Assembly: GCA_021768625.1 (NCBI GenBank)
Contig: JAETUM010000013.1
Location: 1 to 51,868 of the forward strand
Length of the DNA stretch: 51,868 bases
Reading direction: 5' to 3'
Source of the DNA: Candidatus Stoquefichus sp.
GTDB taxonomy: Bacteria > Bacillota_I > Bacilli_A > Erysipelotrichales > Coprobacillaceae
This document shows positions 44,527 through 51,868 of this stretch, piece after piece. A model generated the notes under the pieces. That model had not been told where the DNA came from, made no database searches, and worked only from the letters and a program-made list of their open reading frames with translations. The first letter of the stretch is position 1. Each line of letters begins with the position of its first letter. A program made the translations under genes and the position numbers.

Positions 44527-45459
44527 TTATTGTTGTTTATCTAATTTCAATTTGAAATTAGTAACTCCTGTAGATTGGTCTTCATTTTCCAAAGGTACTT
44601 CTTGGTTATTAATATAATAATGTTGTCCCATACTGTAACCATTTTTTAATACTAATTCTTCAAAATCAGAAACATTAAACTCTAATTCAACCACTTCTGG
44701 ATCTTCAGATTCACTATTATGATATATCTTTGATTCAAATTGACTATAAACTTTATTATTAACCTTTAACTGTGCCCATGATTTTTCACCAAATTCAATC
44801 TTAAAAGTAAAACTTTCAGTTCCTTCTGGAAGCTTAAAACTAAAATCTAAACGTTGATTTCTTGTAAATGTAACATCACTATTTGTTGGTTGAGTTTGTG
44901 TAGGATTGTTTGGTTGACTTTGATCATCCTTGTTATCAGGTTTCACATCTCCCTCTACTGTTGGTTGTTCAGAAGGTTTAAACTCTGGATGATCTGCTTG
45001 GTTTCTAGTCTGTGAAAAACCATACCAAAAAACAACAATAATCAAACAAACAATAACCAATATAATCGCTGCTTTAATTATTGTAACATGTGACTTGTCT
45101 TCATAAACAGAAGGTTTTCTTGTTAATTCGGGAACTTTAAACGTAAAGTTCTTCCCCTTTTCTACAACTTCCTCATTATGAATACCTTCTTTTTCTACTT
45201 CACGTAATTTTTCTAATTCAATTTCTCTTGTTAAAGCAATATATTGTTGAGTGACATCAGCAACATCTAAATTTAGAACTTGTGATATTTTCTTCAAATA
45301 CATTTTCACATACGCTTCGTCACCTTCGTATCTATCAAACTTACCAGCTTCAATATCTTTTAAAACAGCTGGGGAAATCAATGTTTTCTTAGAAAGTTCT
45401 TCAATAGTCAACTTTTTTTGTTCTCTTTTATCACGAATATACTGACCTAAATTATCCAC
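44527..45459 (-). CDS. rodZ: Cell-shape protein RodZ-like (YmfM)
   Basis: A bitopic membrane protein that couples MreB to the wall machinery. The 310 residues consist of a cytoplasmic HTH_25 domain (about 1-70, IRDKREQKKLTIEELSKKTL), a basic linker, a membrane helix at about 127-147, a Pro/Gln/Asn-rich spacer, and an extracellular DUF4115 beta domain. A minus-strand TTGTAA, 17-nt spacer, TTTAAT lies upstream. Position before pgsA matches B. subtilis. Confidence 0.9.
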   Translation of the reverse strand: MDNLGQYIRDKREQKKLTIEELSKKTLISPAVLKDIEAGKFDRYEGDEAYVKMYLKKISQVLNLDVADVTQQYIALTREIELEKLREVEKEGIHNEEVVEKGKNFTFKVPELTRKPSVYEDKSHVTIIKAAIILVIVCLIIVVFWYGFSQTRNQADHPEFKPSEQPTVEGDVKPDNKDDQSQPNNPTQTQPTNSDVTFTRNQRLDFSFKLPEGTESFTFKIEFGEKSWAQLKVNNKVYSQFESKIYHNSESEDPEVVELEFNVSDFEELVLKNGYSMGQHYYINNQEVPLENEDQSTGVTNFKLKLDKQQ

Positions 45460-45657
45460 AAGTGTACCTCCTTCGTATAAAAAAGCATAAATCCCAATAT
45501 TAATAATATTAAATCATAAATTAGTTTTTTTTACAATAATATTGTATCACCTTTTTATGTCTATTTTATGAATTTTTATATAAACACTTTCTCTTTTAAA
45601 GTATATTCCTATTTTATAGAGAAAATTCACGTTTATTCCTATATTTTCAATATAATA

Positions 45658-45695
45658 ATAAAAATTGCTACAGGTACTTTTGTACACTATAGCAA
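45658..45695 (-). terminator. Terminator of rnpB
   Basis: On the minus strand TTGCTATAG...GTAC and GTAC...GTAGCAA pair around AAAA, with small internal mismatches, and are followed by TTTTTATT. Confidence 0.85.
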
Positions 45696-45707
45696 CATTC
45701 TATTTAA

Positions 45708-46048
45708 AAGATGCTCACTCAGATAAGCCAAGTTTTGTTTTTCAGTCGATTATTTATCTACGTTTTCACGTCTAAACCATCGTTTGATTCCTTTGGTTTA
45801 ATTCCCCTACCATTATTTGGGTTTCATCCTTGCAGAGTTTACCGCTTTTCACTCTTTTTTTCAAAAGACATTGTTTCTGTGGCACTTTATGATTGCTTCA
45901 CCATGCTTTCGTTTAGGTTAGCAATCTGTCGTTAGTTTTCACTACTCTAACTTATTGATTCGTTAGATACAAACACTACAATCATCACAGATTGTGGATG
46001 CCTGGACTTTCCTCTACATATAAATGCAGCAATCAACTCTCGTGAGCA
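45708..46048 (-). ncRNA. rnpB: RNase P RNA, class B, short form
   Basis: Catalytic RNA that cuts tRNA precursors at their 5' ends. Minus-strand landmarks in order: P1 arm TGCTCAC, GAGGAAAGTCC (CR-I), AAAGTGCCACAGAAAC (CR-II), AAGCGGTAAACTCTGC, AAACCC...GTAGGGGAA (CR-IV), AAACTTGGCTTAT (CR-V), and the closing P1 arm GTGAGCA. The length of about 340 nt is shorter than the B. subtilis RNA (about 400 nt), implying shortened peripheral helices. It lies beside gpsB, as in B. subtilis. Confidence 0.95.
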
Positions 46049-46053
46049 ATATT

Positions 46054-46081
46054 ATTTTACATATTTTTTTAATAAATGCAA
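46054..46081 (-). promoter_or_regulatory. Promoter of rnpB
   Basis: Minus-strand TTGCAT, 16-nt spacer and TAAAAT, ending six bases before the first P1 arm, so the RNA starts almost at P1. Confidence 0.7.
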
Positions 46082-46084
46082 ATA

Positions 46085-46417
46085 TTATTTATTTTTATAT
46101 ACTTCTTTTTCTAAATTTGATATTCTTTTTAAAATATCTACATTAGCAGAAAGATTTTCTTCCATTGATTTTAAATTATCTTGTTGAATAATACGTTCTC
46201 TTTCAAGATTATTCAATTTCATTTTTAATGCTTCATTTTCCTTTTGTAGATTTTCAATTTGTTCATAAGATTCATTTAACATATCAGCAAATGATTTATA
46301 ATCTTCAACAATTGCATCTAAAAAGTAATCTACCTCTGCCGCACTATATCCTTTAAAGTCTATTTGAAATTGTTTGTTCAAAATCTTTTTAGGACTTAAT
46401 TGAATTTTATTTGCCAT
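46085..46417 (-). CDS. gpsB: Cell division regulator GpsB
   Basis: A cytoplasmic membrane-associated adaptor that links penicillin-binding protein PBP1 and division proteins. The 110 residues show the DivIVA-type N-terminal fold (about 1-60; FKGYSAAEVDYFLDAIVEDY) and a coiled-coil C-terminal half. The start at 46417 follows AAGGTGAAGGAG. It is divergent from recU-ponA, whose product is a known GpsB partner. Confidence 0.92.
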   Translation of the reverse strand: MANKIQLSPKKILNKQFQIDFKGYSAAEVDYFLDAIVEDYKSFADMLNESYEQIENLQKENEALKMKLNNLERERIIQQDNLKSMEENLSANVDILKRISNLEKEVYKNK

Positions 46418-46536
46418 CTCCTTCACCTTCCTCACACATATTCTCACAAAAATAGAGAATAAATGCAAGATTTTTTTTTAAAAACATTAAATTACATAAT
46501 TTATCGATAGAAATTAAACAAGATGTGAAAAATATA

Positions 46537-46545
46537 TGTTATAAT
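46537..46545 (+). promoter_or_regulatory. Extended -10 promoter of recU-ponA
   Basis: TGTTATAAT lies 28 nt before the recU start; the -35 region is weak. Confidence 0.65.
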
Positions 46546-46573
46546 AGGTTCGATATATAAATGGAGAGTGTTT

Positions 46574-47164
46574 ATGGTTAATTATCCAAATATAAAAAAA
46601 AATACAAATACTTCTTTTCATCAAACAGAAAAGAAACATTATACTGCCCATCGTGGGATGTCTTTAGAAGAAGATATTTCTTTATCTAATGAATATTACT
46701 TAAATACTTCTATAGGCGTTATTTATAAAAAGCCAACGCCTATACAAATTGTAAAAGTTGACTATCCCAAAAGGGCAGCTGCTAAAATTGTTGAAGCATA
46801 TTATAAAACACCTTCAACAACAGATTATAATGGTATTTATAAAGGACGATACATTGATTTTGAGGCTAAAGAAACAAAAGTGAAGACATTTCCTTTTGCA
46901 AATATCTCAAAACATCAGATTGATCATTTACAAAGAATTATTGATCATGGTGGAATTGCATTTGTTATTATTGCTTTTACATCATTAAATGAGGTATACT
47001 TAATTGATGCTAGTTATATTATTGATGACTATTATCATGGAGAACGGAAATCAATGACATATGATAAGATTAAGTCTTTAGGGCATATCATTCCTCAAGG
47101 ATATCAGCCTAGACTTGATTATTTAAAAGTAATAGATGAAGTTTATATTAAGGAGGACAAATGA
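46574..47164 (+). CDS. recU: Holliday junction resolvase RecU
   Basis: Cuts four-way junctions in recombination and DNA repair. The 196 residues carry the RecU motifs HRGMSLEEDISLSNEYY (about 27-43), DYNGIYKGRYIDFEAKETK with catalytic acids and Lys, and FPFANISKHQIDHL. The ATG at 46574 has GGAGAG upstream; a GTG two codons earlier lies inside it. Its stop overlaps the ponA start. Confidence 0.94.
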   Translation: MVNYPNIKKNTNTSFHQTEKKHYTAHRGMSLEEDISLSNEYYLNTSIGVIYKKPTPIQIVKVDYPKRAAAKIVEAYYKTPSTTDYNGIYKGRYIDFEAKETKVKTFPFANISKHQIDHLQRIIDHGGIAFVIIAFTSLNEVYLIDASYIIDDYYHGERKSMTYDKIKSLGHIIPQGYQPRLDYLKVIDEVYIKEDK

Positions 47165-49923
47165 TGAAAAAGAAAAAGTCAGTAAATCCACAATCATCTC
47201 AACAAGTAAAATTACAAAAGAAAAGACAAAGAAAAAAGATTATTCAAATCAGTTTGATTGTTATTGTTGTAATTGTTGCTTCTGTAGGCATTTATTTTGG
47301 AATTAATGTTTTCAAAGAAGTCGAAGATTTTTCTAAAGAAAAATTATTAAGTAAAGAAGCTTCGGTGCAAATTTCTAATGAGACAGGAAAAGAATATTAT
47401 TCTTATGCTTCTGATGGAGCAAGAAAAAATGTTTCTTATGATGAAATTCCTCAAGTTATGATAGATGCTGTTGTTGCTGCTGAAGATTCTCGTTTCTTTG
47501 AACACAATGGTTTTGACTTACCACGTATTGTTAAAGCTTTAATGGGAAATATTGCTGCTGGTGGAATTACTGGTGGCGGTTCTACAATCACGCAACAAGT
47601 TATTAAGAAATCTTATTATCCTAAAGAAGAACAAACTATTGAAAGAAAATTAGGAGAAGTTATTCTCTCAATAGAGGCGACTTCTCAAACTACAAAGGAA
47701 GAAATATTGGAATTATATTTAAATAAGATTTATTTTGGCTATGGAAATAAAGCTATTGGTATTTATGCTGCTTCTAAGTACTATTTTGATAAAGAAGTAC
47801 AAAATCTAACATTGCCAGAAGCTGCTTTATTAGCTGGAGCTCTAAATTCACCTAATAACTATGATCCATTTAGAAATCTAGAATTAGCTCAAAAACGTCG
47901 TAATGTTATCTTAGATTTAATGGAGTTACATGGTTATATTACTGAGGAAGAGTGTGAAAAAACAAAAGCTATTCCTGTAGAAAACACATTAAAGTATAAC
48001 CCTATTAATTCAAGTGGAAAATATCAAGCCTATGCTGATATGGTTACAAGAGAAGTTAAAGAAAAAACAGGTTATGATCCTGATGAAACACCTATGAAAA
48101 TTTATACTTATCTTGATGAAGAATTACAATCTCAATTAGATGATATTGCGAGTGGTAAAACATATAAGTTTTATGATGATGATATTCAAACTGGTGCTGT
48201 TGTGCAAGAAACACAAAATGGTAGAGTTGTTGGTGTTATTTCATCTAGAAATTATGAGCCATTGGGAACAACAAATGCTTATTGTGGAGATAACAAGAAG
48301 GTTGATAGTTATGGTCAGCCACATCAACCTGGTTCTTCATTAAAACCTATCTTGGCTTATGCTGCTGCCTTTGAATTTCTAGATTGGTCAACTGCACATT
48401 ATGTACATGATATTCCATATTCATCTGGTAGTTGGCATCCAAAGAACTATAATGGAAAATTACATGGAGATATTTCTATTGAAAATGCCCTTTCTAATTC
48501 TTGGAACTTAGCGGCTATCAATACATTTAAAGAAGTTTTAGATGAAATTGGTGAAGATGGTGCTTTCAAATATCTAGAAGGCTTTGGTTTTGATATGTCA
48601 AGCGAAAAAGAAATCGGTCTTGTTTCTACTATCGGTGGTTGGGATCATGGTGTTACACCTGGTGAAGAAGCTGCTGCATATGCTGCTATATCAAATGGTG
48701 GAACTTATATTGAACCACATACAGTTGCTAAAATAGAACTTTTAACAACTGGAGAAGTGATTAATGTAGATCAAGATTTAAACAATCAAAAATCTCAAGC
48801 TATTTCAAAAGAATCTGCATTTATGATTCGTGATGTTATGACAAGTTATGTCAAATCTTCATCAAACTACTCACAATTAAATATGGGATTACAAATAGGA
48901 GCTAAAACTGGTACATCTAACTGGCCTAGTGATAGTAGTATTCCTGCTGCTTTGAGAGGAAAAAGTAAAGATAGTTGGATGTCTGCTTATTCTCCTGATT
49001 ATGCATGGAGCGTTTGGGTAGGATATCCTGATAAGGTTGCAAGAGAAAAGAATAAAGCTATGCATGGAAGAGATTCTAAAAATATTTCTGCACTTATTGC
49101 AAAATATGTTCATAGAGGAAAGTTAAAAAACTCTTATCCATCTCAACCTTCTGGTGTTGTTAAATCAACATGTATATCTGGTATTTATCCATATGTAAAA
49201 CCAGGTAAAGGTGTTCCTAAAAATAGAGTTGTTTCAGGATATTTCAAAAAAGACAATACACCTAGTGGATCAGCAAGTGGTGCAAACTTGAATGATTTAA
49301 GTGCATTTGATGCAACTTTTGTTAATGGAAAAATACAAGTAAGTTTTACTCAATATGATCCAGAAAGCATGACAAAAGAGAACCCTACACCTACTAAGAA
49401 ATATGGTTCTGTTACATTACCTTATTTAGGAGACATTAACCAAATTTATGGAAAAGTTGTTTATGTAGCTGAAGTCAAAGATTCTTCTGGTAAAGTTGTA
49501 TACACAGAGAAATTAAGTACCCCTACAGCTACACTCAAATATACACCTACAGCTGGAACATATACTGTAATTGGATATTATGCATTTGAAAATGGTGATG
49601 GTACTTCTAATAAAATTGAAAAGGTTTTAAACATTGAAGGACAATTTGGAGCAAGTTATTCACGAGTAAGTCTCTCTTCAAGTAAACTTGTTTTAAGAAT
49701 TAATATACCAACTGGAAATACTGTAGAAATTGCTATTGATGATGGTCAAAGCCAAATGATTACTAAATCATCTAATCTCACATTTAGTAATTTGGTTCCT
49801 GGTCAACAATATACAATAACATTTATTGAAAGAACAAGTGATGGAAAATCACAGGAATTAGATCCTTATATATTTACAGTTCCTTCATCTGGAGATGATT
49901 CTCCAAATAGTCCAGAAAATTAA
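47161..49923 (+). CDS. ponA: Class A penicillin-binding protein PBP1A
   Basis: Bifunctional peptidoglycan transglycosylase/transpeptidase. The 920 residues: basic cytoplasmic start, membrane helix at about 27-48, transglycosylase domain with Glu108 in EDSRFFEHNG, transpeptidase with Ser392 in SSLK, S447-x-N449 and KTGT at 582-585, then a long C-terminal region of about 230 residues with fibronectin III-like strands and an Asp/Ser/Pro-rich tail. AAGGAGG precedes two adjacent ATG codons; either may be used. It is operonic with recU. Confidence 0.96.
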   Translation: MMKKKKSVNPQSSQQVKLQKKRQRKKIIQISLIVIVVIVASVGIYFGINVFKEVEDFSKEKLLSKEASVQISNETGKEYYSYASDGARKNVSYDEIPQVMIDAVVAAEDSRFFEHNGFDLPRIVKALMGNIAAGGITGGGSTITQQVIKKSYYPKEEQTIERKLGEVILSIEATSQTTKEEILELYLNKIYFGYGNKAIGIYAASKYYFDKEVQNLTLPEAALLAGALNSPNNYDPFRNLELAQKRRNVILDLMELHGYITEEECEKTKAIPVENTLKYNPINSSGKYQAYADMVTREVKEKTGYDPDETPMKIYTYLDEELQSQLDDIASGKTYKFYDDDIQTGAVVQETQNGRVVGVISSRNYEPLGTTNAYCGDNKKVDSYGQPHQPGSSLKPILAYAAAFEFLDWSTAHYVHDIPYSSGSWHPKNYNGKLHGDISIENALSNSWNLAAINTFKEVLDEIGEDGAFKYLEGFGFDMSSEKEIGLVSTIGGWDHGVTPGEEAAAYAAISNGGTYIEPHTVAKIELLTTGEVINVDQDLNNQKSQAISKESAFMIRDVMTSYVKSSSNYSQLNMGLQIGAKTGTSNWPSDSSIPAALRGKSKDSWMSAYSPDYAWSVWVGYPDKVAREKNKAMHGRDSKNISALIAKYVHRGKLKNSYPSQPSGVVKSTCISGIYPYVKPGKGVPKNRVVSGYFKKDNTPSGSASGANLNDLSAFDATFVNGKIQVSFTQYDPESMTKENPTPTKKYGSVTLPYLGDINQIYGKVVYVAEVKDSSGKVVYTEKLSTPTATLKYTPTAGTYTVIGYYAFENGDGTSNKIEKVLNIEGQFGASYSRVSLSSSKLVLRINIPTGNTVEIAIDDGQSQMITKSSNLTFSNLVPGQQYTITFIERTSDGKSQELDPYIFTVPSSGDDSPNSPEN

Positions 49924-49933
49924 AAAGCATACA

Positions 49934-49972
49934 AAAAGCATTATCTTGATAAAAGATAATGCTTTCTTTTTG
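49934..49972. terminator. Bidirectional terminator between ponA and nth
   Basis: AAAAGCATTATCTT and AAGATAATGCTTT pair around a short loop and run into CTTTTT. The nth stop lies in the stem, so the hairpin serves both convergent genes. Confidence 0.9.
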
Positions 49973-50594
49973 GCTCCTTACATATTTCAATAAGATGGCA
50001 ATTTTGGCATTGCGGATTCATTGACTTACAATGGTACCTTCCAAAAAAAATCATTTGATGATGAGTTTTAATCCATCTTTCCTTAGGAACTTTTTTCATT
50101 AATTTCTTTTCTACTTCTAATACAGAATCATTCTTTCTTGCTATTCCCAATCTCTTGGAAATACGTTCTACATGTGTATCAACAGCTATTGCTGGAACTT
50201 GAAACCCTTCAGATATAACAACATTAGCGGTTTTTCTTCCAACACCAGGTAATGTTTGTAATGCTTCATGATCACATGGAACTTCTCCATTAAAGTCATC
50301 AATTAACATTTGTGCCATAGCCTTGACATTTTTTGCTTTGTTACGATATAAACCAATTGTCTTGATATCATTTTCTAATTGTTGAAGTGGAGCATTTGCA
50401 TAATCTTCAACTGTTTTGTATTTTTGAAATAGTGTTTTTGTCAAACGATTAACACTGGCATCTGTTGTTTGAGCAGATAACATAACTGCTATCAATAGTT
50501 CTAATTCATTACTATGTTCTAATTCACATTTTGCATCTGGAAACATATTATCAAACTCATTGAGTATGTATTCCATTCTTTCATTCATTTTCAT
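49941..50594 (-). CDS. nth: Endonuclease III
   Basis: Removes oxidised pyrimidines and cuts the abasic site in base excision repair. The 217 residues have the helix-hairpin-helix LPGVGRKTANVV with catalytic Lys, the catalytic Asp in AVDTHVERI, and a [4Fe-4S] motif of four Cys in CKSMNPQCQNCHLIEIC. The start overlaps dnaD; a second ATG two codons later is possible. Confidence 0.95.
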   Translation of the reverse strand: MKMNERMEYILNEFDNMFPDAKCELEHSNELELLIAVMLSAQTTDASVNRLTKTLFQKYKTVEDYANAPLQQLENDIKTIGLYRNKAKNVKAMAQMLIDDFNGEVPCDHEALQTLPGVGRKTANVVISEGFQVPAIAVDTHVERISKRLGIARKNDSVLEVEKKLMKKVPKERWIKTHHQMIFFGRYHCKSMNPQCQNCHLIEICKEPKRKHYLLSR

Positions 50595-51180
50595 CTTTTT
50601 CCCACCATTTTAAGTCTTTTATACTTTGTTCTATTTCTTTTTTTGAAGTTTGTTGCATAGGTGCATATCTTTTCTTTACTCCATATTTAGCCCAATTATC
50701 TAATATTTTTTCTATGTATCTAAAGTTAATAACACCAGATTTAACCGATTCATTAAGTGCATCTAGAATCATTTGGTCATCATATCCCTGATTTTTAAAA
50801 GAATTAATAATTTCTAATTCCATTTGATTTAAACTTCTCCCAAAAGCATTTTCAAAGATAGAAACTAAATTCGCTTCTTTTTCTGGTTGAGACTGTTGTT
50901 CTAATAAAAGATCATACAATGGGTCCAGATGAAGTTGTCCTCGCTTTCTAGAAATGATATGCTTGTCTAATAAAGATAATAGTGTTTGATCAATTCTTTT
51001 TAAAGACATAGATGATAATTTAGATATATTTTGAGGATTAATAGGTTTCATTTGAATATCTTTCATTGTCATAATCAATAATAATACATAACACTCCTGA
51101 TCTGTTATCTTCAATGATTTCGCTTTTATAATCAATAATTTTTTCCAATCTATACAATGATAATTTATTAATTCATCCAT
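50581..51180 (-). CDS. dnaD: DNA replication initiation protein DnaD
   Basis: Helps primosome assembly at the origin and at stalled forks. The 199 residues contain an N-terminal winged-helix region (about 1-95) and a DnaB_2 domain with the family YxxxIxxxW-type motif seen in FRYIEKILDNWAKYG. Order tseB-dnaD-nth-ponA-recU is as in B. subtilis, apart from the missing asnS and aspB. Confidence 0.92.
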   Translation of the reverse strand: MDELINYHCIDWKKLLIIKAKSLKITDQECYVLLLIMTMKDIQMKPINPQNISKLSSMSLKRIDQTLLSLLDKHIISRKRGQLHLDPLYDLLLEQQSQPEKEANLVSIFENAFGRSLNQMELEIINSFKNQGYDDQMILDALNESVKSGVINFRYIEKILDNWAKYGVKKRYAPMQQTSKKEIEQSIKDLKWWEKDENE

Positions 51181-51192
51181 AACATACTCCTA

Positions 51193-51690
51193 TTAAATCC
51201 CATGTCCAATCTTATATGCTTTTAAAAACGTTCCATCAGATATATCATAATATATATATATTAACTGGTTATCTTTTTGAACCTTTGTATAATAAACAAA
51301 CTTATTATTTTCATAACCAATATCTAACTTATCAATATCCTTTGCAGTCACATCATTTTTGTATTTCTTTAAAATAGCATTTCTAACAGCTTTTTCATCA
51401 GCTATTTGACCTTGATAAGTATCAACAAGCTTTTTATCACAATCATATGCCACATATGATAAAACATCATTAATTTTCACTTTCAATATATAATAAAGCT
51501 TTTCTCCCCTATGTTCAGTAAAATAATTCATATACTCATAATGATTCGTTTCACAAATCTCATTTCTTATAACATCCAATTGGTGATTATATTGATAATA
51601 TGGAACATGCACCCATAACATATAAAAAGAAGCAACTGCTAAAATAACAATTAAAAAAACTAAAATAATTTTAAATAAATGTTTCTTCAT
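51193..51690 (-). CDS. tseB: TseB/YpmB-like membrane protein (DUF5590)
   Basis: A 165-residue single-pass protein: membrane helix at about 5-27 and two PepSY-like extracellular repeats (around YILKVKINDVLSYVAYDCDK and FVYYTKVQKDNQLIYIYYD). B. subtilis TseB interacts with the elongation-specific PBP2A. The start at 51690 has GGAGGT; the frame extends 12 codons upstream without a site. It lies before dnaD, as ypmB does. Confidence 0.85.
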   Translation of the reverse strand: MKKHLFKIILVFLIVILAVASFYMLWVHVPYYQYNHQLDVIRNEICETNHYEYMNYFTEHRGEKLYYILKVKINDVLSYVAYDCDKKLVDTYQGQIADEKAVRNAILKKYKNDVTAKDIDKLDIGYENNKFVYYTKVQKDNQLIYIYYDISDGTFLKAYKIGHGI

Positions 51691-51754
51691 TATTATGCAC
51701 CTCCAGTATAAATTATTATATAACAAAACAACTAAAAATCAAAACAAAAATGAA

Positions 51755-51868
51755 AAAGAGGCTGTAACGAAATAAAATAGGAATACAGTCCATCAAAAAA
51801 AGACAATGTTATCAGTATTATACTGATATGCATTGTCTTTTTTGATATAATTAGATTATGGAAAACAC
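51755..51868. other. Right-edge hairpin region, possible insertion-sequence end
   Basis: GAGGCTGTAACGAAA (from about 51760) is followed by a long hairpin at 51793-51845. Its outer arms TCAAAAAAAGACAATG and CATTGTCTTTTTTGA and inner arms TATCAGTA and TACTGATA are almost perfectly paired. An ATG at 51858 opens a frame (MENT) but lacks a clear ribosome binding site and leaves the window. GAGGCTGT-type sequences recur at ends of IS1182-like elements, from memory; a plain terminator for an off-window gene is the alternative. Confidence 0.35.

Noticed and set aside
45542-45552. Third copy of the 11-bp response-regulator box upstream of rodZ
   Set aside because: A single TTGTATCACCT with no neighbouring unit; better explained as part of an extended -10 sequence.
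45604-45650. Direct repeats of an AATAGGAATA-type word upstream of rodZ, also seen near 51775
   Set aside because: Short, AT-rich and without phasing or palindromy; expected by chance in such sequence.
45711-45935. Plus-strand 74-codon frame
   Set aside because: It lies antisense within rnpB and has no ribosome binding site.

Overview
The window is strongly AT-rich chromosomal DNA of a low-GC Gram-positive spore former. Gene content, gene order, the class B RNase P RNA, two T-box leaders and the sporulation genes cotE and spoVS all point to Firmicutes. The flavour (very AT-rich, B. subtilis-like core synteny, gut-type transporters) suggests the Erysipelotrichales/Coprobacillaceae side. That placement is an inference from protein style, not from a 16S gene.

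Layout. At the left edge is the first few codons of a probable transposase on the minus strand. It is followed by a T-box leader, predicted to read phenylalanine, that drives a three-gene ABC importer (455-3173). After two small membrane-protein genes comes a minus-strand block that keeps the B. subtilis yrr order: alaS (with its own alanine T-box), ireB, ruvX, a DUF1292 gene, mltG, trmR, trhP1, trhP2, udk, greA. A lactonase gene is inserted before mltG. Just upstream lie a rhodanese lipoprotein with a small membrane partner, a divergent XRE regulator/membrane-protein pair with tandem operators, a short Na/Pi-type transporter, an AI-2E family protein, recD2 and mnmA.

21.5-24.6 kb carries a one-domain MGMT protein, a ROK kinase, an RluA pseudouridine synthase, a Nudix hydrolase and, between the last two, an apparently undescribed small RNA of about 105 nt. 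It has C-rich single-stranded stretches, its own promoter and a terminator.

24.6-29.5 kb looks like one envelope module: an OmpR-type two-component system with a third membrane partner, then a VanY-type carboxypeptidase and a CapA-like protein. Both promoters carry 11-bp-phased repeats set 13 nt from a TATAG-type -10 box, which suggests that the response regulator controls both operons.

29.5-51.7 kb is a long housekeeping segment joining two B. subtilis loci: miaA, a 4-TM protein, mutL, mutS, cotE, an IMP dehydrogenase, ricA, miaB, an unknown Cys-containing protein, spoVS, ymdB, rny, recA, cinA (C-terminal domain only), pgsA and rodZ, then rnpB, gpsB, recU, ponA, nth, dnaD and tseB. It covers DNA repair and recombination, mRNA and tRNA processing, wall growth and sporulation. 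The IMP dehydrogenase is collinear, at all catalytic positions checked, with the enzyme of the protist Tritrichomonas foetus. The right edge holds a long hairpin and possibly the end of an insertion sequence. No CRISPR array, tRNA gene or clear prophage was seen.
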